This document shows, in pieces, positions 1 through 5,332 of a stretch of 12,947 nt of DNA. The DNA is taken from positions 1-12,947 of the forward strand of contig MFSB01000009.1 in assembly GCA_001784735.1 (NCBI GenBank), given 5' to 3'. Below the pieces are notes generated by a model that made no database searches, was not told the origin of the DNA, and saw only the letters and a list, made by a program, of their open reading frames with translations. This DNA is from Candidatus Moranbacteria bacterium RIFCSPLOWO2_12_FULL_48_12. GTDB lineage: Bacteria > Patescibacteriota > Minisyncoccia > Moranbacterales > UBA1568. Made by a program: the position numbers and the translations under genes. Each line of letters opens with the position of its first letter. Position 1 is the stretch's first letter.

Positions 1-12
1 AATCATTTGTAC

Positions 13-41
13 AAAAAATCGGAACGAACCCGCTGGTTCGT
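13..41 (-). terminator. Probable terminator downstream of tRNA-Ser(GCU)
   Basis: Seen: a perfect 7-bp stem (ACGAACC at 24-30, GGTTCGT at 35-41) with a CGCT loop. Read on the minus strand it is followed after five bases by six T (A-run at 13-18). It is the first hairpin with a T-tract downstream of tRNA-Ser(GCU). The 130-nt distance from the tRNA makes the assignment to that transcript an inference. Confidence 0.5.
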
Positions 42-82
42 GACAAATCCGCCCGTTTTGAAATTCCCGTCCCGTCCCAATT

Positions 83-132
83 CGTCGCGGAGCGACGGCA
101 TCTTTTGCCCACACCCGCGCCGCCGGCGCGGG
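83..132. repeat. Two GC-rich intergenic hairpins
   Basis: Two perfect short-loop hairpins lie side by side: CGTCGC/GCGACG with loop GGA at 83-97, and an 8-bp CCCGCGCC/GGCGCGGG with loop GCC at 114-132. Neither has a T-tract, so they do not look like terminators. The open frame across this stretch (7-237) runs into the tRNA and has no ribosome-binding site, so I see no gene here. They resemble the REP-like hairpins elsewhere in the window in style, not in sequence. Confidence 0.5.
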
Positions 133-170
133 ACTTCTTCCACCTTTCGGATTCGGAAGTTTCAATCTGC

Positions 171-256
171 GGAGAGGCAGGGATTCGAACCCTGGGACCA
201 GTTTCCCGGTCAACACATTAGCAGTGTGCTCCTTTAAGCCGCTCAGGCACCTCTCC
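171..256 (-). tRNA. tRNA-Ser(GCU)
   Basis: Read on the minus strand the sequence folds as a class II tRNA. The acceptor stem is GGAGAGG/CCTCTCC, the D-arm contains GAGCGG, the anticodon loop CTGCTAA carries GCU, a long variable arm follows (GACCGGGAAACTGGTC), and the T-arm has GGTTCGAATCC. The serine identity follows from the anticodon and the long variable arm. The 3' CCA is not encoded: the next bases are GCAG. A promoter with an extended -10 element lies directly upstream at 271-299. Confidence 0.96.
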
Positions 257-270
257 ATGTAACATGTTTC

Positions 271-299
271 AGCCTAGCAATTTTTTACCATGAAATCAA
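271..299 (-). promoter_or_regulatory. Promoter of tRNA-Ser(GCU)
   Basis: On the minus strand: -35 TTGATT (294-299), a 17-nt spacer and -10 TAGGCT (271-276). TGC precedes the -10, making it an extended -10. The predicted start is near 264, about 8 nt before the mature tRNA. It has the same TGC-TAnnnT layout as the promoters at about 836, 3201, 5023 and 11026. Confidence 0.7.
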
Positions 300-343
300 A
301 TATTCCAGCAATGGACAAAGTCTTAGAAATCTAAAAAATCCAT

Positions 344-390
344 AAAAAAATTCCCTCCTCCACCTGCCAGATTCAGCAAGCGAAGGAGGG
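344..390 (-). terminator. Rho-independent terminator of the 31-codon ORF unit
   Basis: Minus strand: stem CCCTCCT (353-359) pairing with AGGAGGG (384-390), with a weaker inner CTG/CAG pairing, followed two bases later by seven T (A-run 344-350). It closes a transcript that would start near 718. Confidence 0.75.
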
Positions 391-542
391 TTGGTGCTGT
401 TGCAACGGAACCGGGCGCCTCCGACAAAGGTTGGCTATGATGGACCTTCCTGTTGGCGTTCCCGAAGGCATGTGACCGCCCTAAGGAAAAAGCGCTTTGG
501 GTATCCGCACTCCGTGCACTCCGAAAAATTGCTTGGTCGAAG

Positions 543-638
543 CTACTTTCCGGCGCCGGAGGTCGCCCTGGTCATCCGCATGATGCCGACTTTGGCGTAC
601 GGGTAGATCAGGGTAGTGTTGGACGATTGCTTGTCCAT
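543..638 (-). CDS. Small hypothetical protein, 31 aa
   Basis: A 31-codon ORF (MDKQSSNTTLIYPYAKVGIM..., ending SGAGK, stop TAG). It is supported by a near-ideal Shine-Dalgarno AGGAGGTGA 3 nt before the ATG, a sigma70-type promoter at 725-753 and a terminator at 344-390. The peptide is basic at its C-end, has no cysteine and no evident membrane helix. I do not recognise it. The Shine-Dalgarno lies in a 5-bp hairpin (641-654, stem TCACC/GGTGA, loop AGGA), which could dampen translation. In frame after the TAG, 35 further codons stay open to 435 and include a CxxC motif (ECTECGYPKRF), so a stop read-through, a pseudogenised longer gene or a sequencing error is possible. Alternatives are a leader peptide or a dual-function RNA. 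Confidence 0.55.
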   Translation of the reverse strand: MDKQSSNTTLIYPYAKVGIMRMTRATSGAGK

Positions 639-640
639 GG

Positions 641-719
641 TCACCTCCTGGTGAAGTAGTGCACTCAAAACCCCGTTGTTCCGGGAGCCTGACGTTGTCA
701 GCCTACGAACCCGCTGACA
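641..719 (-). promoter_or_regulatory. Structured leader of the 31-codon ORF
   Basis: The ~80-nt leader (predicted start near 718) contains competing stems. GCTGACA (minus strand, 702-696) can pair with the 5'-terminal TGTCAGC (719-713), or its CTGAC part can pair with GTCAG just downstream (693-689). A small CCCG/CGGG hairpin (672-685) followed by GTTTT comes next, and the Shine-Dalgarno hairpin (641-654) comes last. The arrangement resembles an attenuator or riboswitch, but it matches no class I know and the individual stems are short. Confidence 0.35.
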
Positions 720-724
720 GTCTC

Positions 725-753
725 AACTTACATAAAATGAATGAGTGTGTCAA
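725..753 (-). promoter_or_regulatory. Promoter of the 31-codon ORF unit
   Basis: Minus strand: consensus -35 TTGACA (748-753), exactly 17 nt, then -10 TAAGTT (725-730). A second TTGACA lies 11 nt upstream (759-764) without a good partner -10. The promoter is divergent from that of tag. Confidence 0.6.
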
Positions 754-812
754 ATCCATGTCAAATTATAAACCAACCGGCAACCCCACTAAACAGGATA
801 GCAACTTGGGCA

Positions 813-841
813 GGTTTATTATATTCACCGTGTGCTAAAAT
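813..841 (+). promoter_or_regulatory. tag: Extended -10 promoter of tag
   Basis: TGTGC followed by TAAAAT (-10 at 836-841) forms an extended -10 element; the -35 region (about 813-818, GGTTTA) is poor. The expected transcription start is near 848. The in-frame ATG at 840 would overlap the -10, so this promoter argues that translation starts at 864. Confidence 0.55.
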
Positions 842-863
842 GGATAAAAAGCCAGAAAAAGTT

Positions 864-1376
864 ATGAAAAAACGCTGCAGTTGGGTGCCGGAGGGCAACA
901 CGCTCTACGAAAAATATCACGACGTTGAATGGGGCAGGCCGGTCCACGATGATCGCGTGCTCTTTGAATTCCTCATCTTGGAAAGCGCTCAGGCCGGGCT
1001 GTCATGGGAAACCGTGCTTAAAAAACGCTCTGGCTACCAAAAAGCCTTTGTCAATTTCAACGTAGAAAGAGTCGCCCGATTCACCAAACGTGATGTTGCC
1101 AAGCTCATGAAAAATGCTGGCATTATCAGGAACCGTCTCAAAATCGAATCCTCTATCAGTAATGCCAAATTGTTTATTGCCATCCAAAAAGAATATGGCT
1201 CATTTTCCAAGTATGTGTGGTTCTGGAAAGGTAAAGATGCTAAAGCGCTTTCCGCCGATATGCAAAAACGCGGCTTCAAGTTTTTCGGCCCCACTATCTG
1301 CTCTGCCTATATGCAAGCCATCGGGATAATAAATGATCACACCACCGATTGTTTTCTTTTCAAACCTCACCAATAA
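864..1376 (+). CDS. tag: DNA-3-methyladenine glycosylase I
   Basis: Monofunctional glycosylase that removes 3-methyladenine from alkylated DNA and starts base-excision repair in the cytoplasm. The 170 aa align end to end with the Tag family (E. coli Tag is about 187 aa). The opening RCSWVP, YHDVEWG and AGLSWETVLKKR are family hallmarks, as are GFKFFGPTICSAYMQA and the C-terminal INDHTTDC. The structural zinc ligands appear intact as Cys5, His19, His159 and Cys163 (HxxxC), and Glu40 occupies the position of the conserved substrate-pocket glutamate. In-frame ATGs at 741 and 840 were rejected: the first extension has no protein-like character and the second overlaps the -10 box. The Shine-Dalgarno before 864 is weak (AGAAAAAG). 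It is a single gene, convergent with the desaturase. Confidence 0.95.
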   Translation: MKKRCSWVPEGNTLYEKYHDVEWGRPVHDDRVLFEFLILESAQAGLSWETVLKKRSGYQKAFVNFNVERVARFTKRDVAKLMKNAGIIRNRLKIESSISNAKLFIAIQKEYGSFSKYVWFWKGKDAKALSADMQKRGFKFFGPTICSAYMQAIGIINDHTTDCFLFKPHQ

Positions 1377-1379
1377 ATA

Positions 1380-1403
1380 TTACCATATAATATTATATGG
1401 TAA
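1380..1403. repeat. 24-bp perfect AT-rich palindrome
   Basis: Two 12-nt arms (TTACCATATAAT and its exact reverse complement) with no spacer. It begins 4 bp after the tag stop codon, between convergent genes. It could extrude as a cruciform, bind a dimeric protein, or fold in either transcript. It lacks the GC content of an intrinsic terminator, although the plus strand continues with an A-rich run. Confidence 0.75.
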
Positions 1404-1444
1404 GAAAAATAAAGCTCCGGTCAGGAAAATTCTTCCTGCCGGAG
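1401..1444 (-). terminator. Terminator of the desaturase gene
   Basis: A 12-bp stem with one bulged base (CTCCGG 1415-1420 with CCGGAG 1439-1444; CAGGAA 1422-1427 with TTCCTG 1433-1438; loop AATTC). On the minus strand it is followed by CTTTATTTTTCTT, giving a T-rich tail for the desaturase transcript, whose stop codon is at 1479. There is no T-tract on the plus side. Confidence 0.75.
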
Positions 1445-1478
1445 ACATTCTCAGCTTCGTTGGAGATGCTCATCTCCT

Positions 1479-2534
1479 TCAAAGCGACTTCAGTCTGCAG
1501 CCAACCAACCATTGACCGAACTGCAACAATTGCGGGTTGCCGCTGCTCATGGCGTCACGGCACCATCTCTGCAAATGGGCCAGAAGCTGCTCCCGCGAGT
1601 CCTGGAGTTTCCATAAGATCTCCAGATTATCGCGCAGAATCCGCATGACCATGAAGTTCGCAACCGCTTTTTTCATCCGCCGGTCGAACTCCGCCAGTAT
1701 CAGAGGCCGTAAAGCGAGTACTGTCTTCAGGGTTTCAATATCACATGCTGACCAGTCAGACTTCGCGGAGTCGATTACGACTTTTGGCATGGCTTTTTTC
1801 ACATGCGCCAAGCCGAGTATTTCCATGATACGGATATACATCCAACCGATGTCGAACTCCCACCATTTATTCGACAGCTGTGCTGACGACGGAAAAGCAT
1901 GGTGATTGTTATGCAGTTCTTCGCCGCCGATAATAATCCCCCACGGCACGATGTTGCGACTGGCATCATTGGGATCATTCGGTTCAAATTTGCGGTAGCC
2001 AAAGTAGTGGCCGACGCCATTGATAATGCCCGCGGCAAAAAACGGGATCCACATCATCTGCACCGCCCAGATCGTAATGCCGATGAAGCCGAAGAGCACG
2101 AAATCGACAATCATCATGATCGCTATGCCGACCACCGAATGCGGCGTATAGACGTTCTGTTCCATCCAGTCATCGGGCGTGCCCCGGCCGAATCTCTCAA
2201 GCGTGCCACGATTTTTCGCTTCAACCTTGTAAAGGTCGGCACCTTCCCACATGACTTTTCCGATGCCGAGGATCTGCGGGCTGTGCGGATCGTCCAGCGT
2301 CTCGCAGCGCGCGTGGTGTTTGCGGTGCACCGCGGTCCATTCCCTGGTCGTCATGCCGGTAGTCACCCACAGCCAGAAACGGAAGAAATGGCTCACCAGC
2401 GGGTGCAGATCAAGCGCGTGGTGTGCCGAGTGCCGGTGCAGATAGATCGTAACGGCGGCAATAGTGATGTGTGTCAACACCAGAGTGACGACAATATAGC
2501 CCCACCACGGTAAATCGAATATGCCTGAATACAT
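1479..2534 (-). CDS. Fatty acid (acyl-CoA/acyl-phospholipid) delta-9-type desaturase
   Basis: Membrane-bound di-iron desaturase that would insert a double bond into saturated acyl chains, adjusting membrane fluidity. The three histidine boxes are intact: H33-RHSA-H38, H70-RK-HH74 and H208-NN-HH212, plus GVGHYFGYR near 173-181. Hydrophobic spans fall at about 10-30, 47-60, 135-160 and 160-175, the usual two-hairpin layout. The text (YLHRHSAHH, TREWTAVHRKHHA, TNIVPWG-like NIVPWGIIIGGEELHNNHH) closely follows proteobacterial DesA-type desaturases as I remember them. Those are near 390 aa, so the helical C-terminal extension (250-351) is shorter here. A Shine-Dalgarno GAGAGGG precedes the ATG. 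The gene looks GC-richer than the 521-aa gene nearby (about 58-63% in two sampled lines against 33-45%), in line with acquisition by transfer. Substrate and regiospecificity cannot be read from sequence. Confidence 0.93.
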   Translation of the reverse strand: MYSGIFDLPWWGYIVVTLVLTHITIAAVTIYLHRHSAHHALDLHPLVSHFFRFWLWVTTGMTTREWTAVHRKHHARCETLDDPHSPQILGIGKVMWEGADLYKVEAKNRGTLERFGRGTPDDWMEQNVYTPHSVVGIAIMMIVDFVLFGFIGITIWAVQMMWIPFFAAGIINGVGHYFGYRKFEPNDPNDASRNIVPWGIIIGGEELHNNHHAFPSSAQLSNKWWEFDIGWMYIRIMEILGLAHVKKAMPKVVIDSAKSDWSACDIETLKTVLALRPLILAEFDRRMKKAVANFMVMRILRDNLEILWKLQDSREQLLAHLQRWCRDAMSSGNPQLLQFGQWLVGCRLKSL

Positions 2535-2618
2535 GTTTAGACCCTCTCAAATGAAATTTCAGTTTTTAAAGAAGTTCTTTCTTTTAATTGAAGGTACTGT
2601 ATCACATTTACAAAATAT

Positions 2619-2651
2619 AAAAAACATCCTCGACTTGCGCCAAGGATGTTT
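2619..2651 (-). terminator. Terminator of the RRM-protein gene
   Basis: Perfect 9-bp stem AAACATCCT (2622-2630)/AGGATGTTT (2643-2651) with a 12-nt loop. On the minus strand it runs straight into T6 and an AT-rich tail. It lies 50 nt past the RRM stop codon. The plus strand also ends in TTTT, so some bidirectional action is possible. The remaining ~85 bp to the desaturase ATG hold only AT-rich leader and a possible extended -10 (TGATACAGT, about 2596-2604 on the minus strand) for the desaturase. Confidence 0.85.
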
Positions 2652-2701
2652 TCACTTGTTTTCTTCACCACGAAAACTTTTCAGCTCGTGGCTTTCACAG
2701 C

Positions 2702-3049
2702 TTACCAACGGCTGCCGCCTTGGTTGCCCGAACCGTAATCGCGGTTGCCACTATTGCCACCACGAAATCCGCCGGAACCACTAGTGCGAGGAGCACGCTC
2801 TTCCAAGGGACGAGCTTCGTTGACTGTGAGGGTGCGTCCGTCCAGTTCCTTGCCATTCCAGAGGGCGATCGCCTTTTGAGCATCATCCTCGGAACCCATT
2901 TCGACGAATGCGAAACCGCGCGAGCGGCCCGTCATCTTGTCGATGATGATCTTGGCAGAAACAACATTGCCAGCCTGGGCAAAAGCCTCACGCAAGCTAT
3001 CCTCGGTCGTACCGTAGGAAACGCCACCAACATACAATTTGGTTGCCAT
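2702..3049 (-). CDS. RNA-binding protein, single RRM with Gly-rich tail
   Basis: A 115-aa RNA chaperone-type protein of the kind found in cyanobacteria and Patescibacteria. One RRM (about 4-80) carries RNP2 LYVGGV (5-10) and RNP1 RGFAFVEM (44-51), the aromatic-bearing strands that stack on single-stranded RNA. A disordered tail rich in Gly, Arg, Ser and Asn (about 88-115, with an FRGG motif) follows. The start is set at MATKLYVGG because homologues begin there. The in-frame ATG at 3103 adds 18 residues of no family resemblance. No clear Shine-Dalgarno precedes 3049. The gene has its own promoter at 3201-3229 and a ~145-nt leader, a layout typical of cold-responsive RNA-binding protein genes; the cold response itself is inference. 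Confidence 0.93.
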   Translation of the reverse strand: MATKLYVGGVSYGTTEDSLREAFAQAGNVVSAKIIIDKMTGRSRGFAFVEMGSEDDAQKAIALWNGKELDGRTLTVNEARPLEERAPRTSGSGGFRGGNSGNRDYGSGNQGGSRW

Positions 3050-3095
3050 ATTCGAATCTACTAACTTGATTACCGTGTAAGGTGACCTTTCCCTA

Positions 3096-3115
3096 GAGCT
3101 CATTTAAAAGAGCTC
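3096..3115 (-). promoter_or_regulatory. Hairpin in the RRM-gene leader
   Basis: GAGCTC (3096-3101) and GAGCTC (3110-3115) flank ATTTAAAA and can form a 6-bp hairpin in the 5' leader. A second small palindrome, AAGGT-C-ACCTT (minus strand), lies 15 nt nearer the gene. With the long leader and weak Shine-Dalgarno, this suggests control of translation or mRNA stability, possibly by the RRM protein itself. Confidence 0.4.
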
Positions 3116-3200
3116 CGCCTGGCCCTACTACGAACATCCGAGATTTGGCAACCTCTGTCTGTCGAGCGTTACTCCAGAAAGAAAAACTTACAACACCCAA

Positions 3201-3229
3201 AGCGTAGCACAAAAGCAAAAAAAAGGCAA
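3201..3229 (-). promoter_or_regulatory. Promoter of the RRM-protein gene
   Basis: Minus strand: -35 TTGCCT (3224-3229), 17-nt T-rich spacer, TGTGC extension and -10 TACGCT (3201-3206). The expected start is near 3194, giving a leader of about 145 nt before the ATG at 3049. The 164 bp between the two genes also hold a small GAATG/CATTC hairpin (3240-3258), which with the T8 run may help end the upstream 521-aa gene transcript. Confidence 0.65.
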
Positions 3230-3269
3230 GCATTAAACTGAATGTAGGAACAGCATTCTAAAAGTCAGG

Positions 3270-4835
3270 TTATTTATTTGATGGCTCTTCCAAATGTTCA
3301 AAGTGCTTCCTGAGTTCGTCTGCAAGACGCGCGCCAATATAGTAACGGGTTGTTTGATTTACCTGAACCAGGTGTAGCTCTTCAGGCATTTTTTGACTGG
3401 TACTTATACTTATGGCCGCTCTTTTTACTGTTGCAGAATCATGCCCGACCTCTCGGGCGAATCGTTTTAATGTCGCCCAATCACCTTCTGGTTTTTTCCT
3501 TTTTTTAAACTCTTTTGAAACGAATCCAAATACGTTGGATGAATAGTGTACCGATGGTTTTCCGGTTTGATCGAGATATACTCCTTTTTCTTCTTCCAAC
3601 TTCCCTGGAAAGTCTGCTAAAATTTCCTTTACACGTCGATTTGATGTGTGTAGTTCAGCAACCATCATGCTTGTAGTTCTCCACTCTGCCGGCGCTATTT
3701 CAAATTTTCCAGTTTCCGCTTCAATCAAAGAAACTATCTGCGGAGCAAGATACTCAAGTTCCTGAGCACTGATCGGGTTCTCATAATCCTTAAACCATTC
3801 CGGATGACTACTGCGAAACGTTTCCGCTCTCCTTTCTACCCAATGATAATCTTTACCGCACCTTTTTCTTAAGGCGGTTTTGGTCAGCCATCCCTCAGGG
3901 GCTTGTTCCAGGTCTTCACTCTCCGAAACGAGCTGCTCCACAAAGTCAGATCGATAAAAGTAAGGCGAACCTCTCAAAGGAAATGTCCTCCTGATAGATG
4001 GATCCATGCCGCATGCCTTCTTGATACGAGATTCAACCCAAGCCTTACCTCTTCCGGTCAATTCGAGAATTTCATCCATAGCCGACCACCCGCTCTTCTC
4101 AGCTTCAAGATTATCCTGACGAGAAGATGGTTCCACACCATCACTCAAAAGAAGTTCCCGTACACTTTCTTTCCATTCTTCTGAATCTCCTCCATAAAAA
4201 AGAACACTTACTTCACCAGCTGTTACTTGTTGTTTTAGCTCACTTTTTCGCATTTTAAGATATTCTTTCCAATCCTTTTCACCAGAAACCTCATGAACGA
4301 CAAATGTGGCGTTTCCTTCCTCATTACAGACCAGTACCATCTTCCCGATCTGCGGAAGAAGATAAGGCTTGTAACTAAGACCTCGCATCATGTTTTCATC
4401 ATTCGTCCCATCTGCCACTGCGTAATGAAGTTTCATTTCACTTAAAAGATCTACCAGGTAGCGGGTCCGCGGTATGAACTCCGGTTTTTCAAAGCCAACT
4501 CCACCCCCCATTCGCATTTCTCTTTTATCGGGAGGTAAGATAGTCATGGGAAGAACTACCATATGATCAGGTAGTTGTATCTCATAAGATTTTCCCTTGG
4601 CAGATTCAACTACCCATGCGACAAAATCCGTCACTTTAAAACTTTTTACTGGCCCGTGTTTTTGACCTCTCACCGTTCGCGTTTCCAAGAAGTCTTCAGC
4701 TCCCAATAACTCCGCCAGACGCTCCAAACTCACCCCGCTCGTCAGTAAGCGATTTATGTCGGAACGTATCCTCTCTTCTTCAGAATTTTCTCCCTGGGGA
4801 GGAGGTATATTGGGCTGGTCAAATTCAAAACGCAT
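3270..4835 (-). CDS. Unrecognised 521-aa protein with four tandem HTH-like modules
   Basis: I cannot assign a family. The N-terminal half (1-230) includes a polar tail, a short helical segment (20-50) and a compact alpha/beta-looking region (about 60-215; e.g. YLLPQIGKMVLVCNEEGN, ATFVVHEVSG). The C-terminal half holds four similar blocks of about 55-62 residues starting near 249, 314, 383 and 452. Each opens with W plus small polar residues (GWSAMDEI, GWLTKTAL, EWRTTSMM, DWATLKRF). Each then has a basic helix of the form WVESRIKK, WVERRAET, RRVKEILA or ATVKRAAI, and ends in an aromatic/hydrophobic strand and helix. This looks like repeated helix-turn-helix or winged-helix domains, hence a possible DNA-binding protein. 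No signal peptide or membrane helix is visible. The start is fixed by a promoter whose -10 lies six bases before the ATG. It is monocistronic and GC-poorer than its neighbours. Confidence 0.85.
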   Translation of the reverse strand: MRFEFDQPNIPPPQGENSEEERIRSDINRLLTSGVSLERLAELLGAEDFLETRTVRGQKHGPVKSFKVTDFVAWVVESAKGKSYEIQLPDHMVVLPMTILPPDKREMRMGGGVGFEKPEFIPRTRYLVDLLSEMKLHYAVADGTNDENMMRGLSYKPYLLPQIGKMVLVCNEEGNATFVVHEVSGEKDWKEYLKMRKSELKQQVTAGEVSVLFYGGDSEEWKESVRELLLSDGVEPSSRQDNLEAEKSGWSAMDEILELTGRGKAWVESRIKKACGMDPSIRRTFPLRGSPYFYRSDFVEQLVSESEDLEQAPEGWLTKTALRKRCGKDYHWVERRAETFRSSHPEWFKDYENPISAQELEYLAPQIVSLIEAETGKFEIAPAEWRTTSMMVAELHTSNRRVKEILADFPGKLEEEKGVYLDQTGKPSVHYSSNVFGFVSKEFKKRKKPEGDWATLKRFAREVGHDSATVKRAAISISTSQKMPEELHLVQVNQTTRYYIGARLADELRKHFEHLEEPSNK

Positions 4836-4841
4836 AGTCTC

Positions 4842-4850
4842 ATTATACCA
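4842..4850 (-). promoter_or_regulatory. Leaderless extended -10 promoter of the 521-aa gene
   Basis: Minus strand: TGG followed by a consensus TATAAT (-10 at 4842-4847), then six bases (GAGACT) and ATG at 4835. Counting from the -10, the transcription start falls on the A of the start codon, so the mRNA would have no leader and no Shine-Dalgarno. The -35 is poor (around ATACTT), consistent with reliance on the extended -10. Confidence 0.7.
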
Positions 4851-4886
4851 AACATTTTCTATAAAGTATTTCTCCCTTAAATGAAT

Positions 4887-4945
4887 ACTCCTCGCGGCAA
4901 GCCGCGAGGTATCTTTGACAAATTTGTCTTTGATACTCGCCGCAA
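4887..4945. repeat. Paired GC-rich hairpins around a palindrome
   Basis: Two related hairpins, CCTCGCGG-CAAG-CCGCGAGG (about 4891-4910) and CGCCG-CAAG-CGGCG (about 4938-4951), share the CAAG loop and a preceding ATACTC. Between them lies a perfect 12-bp palindrome, GACAAATTTGTC. I associate such hairpin cassettes with Patescibacterial intergenic repeats. They separate the divergent promoters of the 521-aa gene and the small-protein unit. Confidence 0.6.
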
Positions 4946-4999
4946 GCGGCGGGGAATTAGACCCTAATTGAGATTAAAGCTCTATCAAGACCCTTACGC

Positions 5000-5028
5000 T
5001 TGACTTTTTACCATTTCTATGCTATCAT
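5000..5028 (+). promoter_or_regulatory. Strong promoter of the two-small-protein unit
   Basis: -35 TTGACT (5000-5005), 17-nt spacer, and TATGC leading into -10 TATCAT (5023-5028). It is the best-formed promoter in the window. Expected start near 5035, giving a 47-nt leader. Confidence 0.8.
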
Positions 5029-5081
5029 ACACGGTTGTTGTTCGTTTCCAACCCGTATCTCAACCAACGTGGAGGACAGCG

Positions 5082-5294
5082 ATGTACTCGTCACTTAATT
5101 CAAGAAGGCGTTGTGTGTCCATAAAACGTACTCGTATGTCGCACAAAATTCCACCGCCTTTCAAGCGCGGCAAACCCCACACTAGCGATCCTGGTGTCAG
5201 GGTATTTCATATCATCAAACACGCTGATCCGTACGGGGAAACCTACATCCCACGATACGACGAACTCCTCCGCGAATTCGCGGGACAGTACTAA
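5082..5294 (+). CDS. Small hypothetical protein, 70 aa
   Basis: The start at 5082 is chosen because GGAGG lies 6 nt upstream and the promoter predicts a transcript start near 5035; the in-frame ATG at 5019 lies before that start. The 70-aa product is strongly basic in its first 35 residues (SRRRCVSIKRTRMSHK, PPFKRGK) and more balanced at the C-end (YIPRYDELLREFAGQY). It has one Cys, no membrane helix and no motif I recognise. It is followed 38 nt later by a small membrane protein and then a terminator, so the two are probably co-expressed. The basic N-half could bind nucleic acid or phosphate-rich surfaces; that is only a guess from charge. Confidence 0.7.
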   Translation: MYSSLNSRRRCVSIKRTRMSHKIPPPFKRGKPHTSDPGVRVFHIIKHADPYGETYIPRYDELLREFAGQY

Positions 5295-5332
5295 TCCAAC
5301 TCCCTCCAACCTTTTATCTCGGAAAGATTGCC

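Noticed and set aside
373..471. Minus-strand ORF MPSGTPTGRS..., 32 codons, in the 3' part of the first small unit
   Set aside because: Its last codons and stop lie within the terminator hairpin, and only a marginal AGGGCGG precedes it.
344..753. SRP RNA, RNase P RNA or tmRNA
   Set aside because: None of the conserved cores of these RNAs could be found on either strand, while a Shine-Dalgarno-led ORF is present.
741..863. N-terminal extension of tag from ATG 741 or 840
   Set aside because: The extension has no family resemblance, and an extended -10 promoter ends at 841, so transcription would begin after both codons.
1899..2513. 204-codon plus-strand ORF opposite the desaturase
   Set aside because: Antisense shadow of a gene with clear family motifs; low-complexity His/Asp/Arg-rich product and no initiation site.
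4887..4960. CRISPR array
   Set aside because: Only two dissimilar hairpins with no regular spacer-repeat periodicity.
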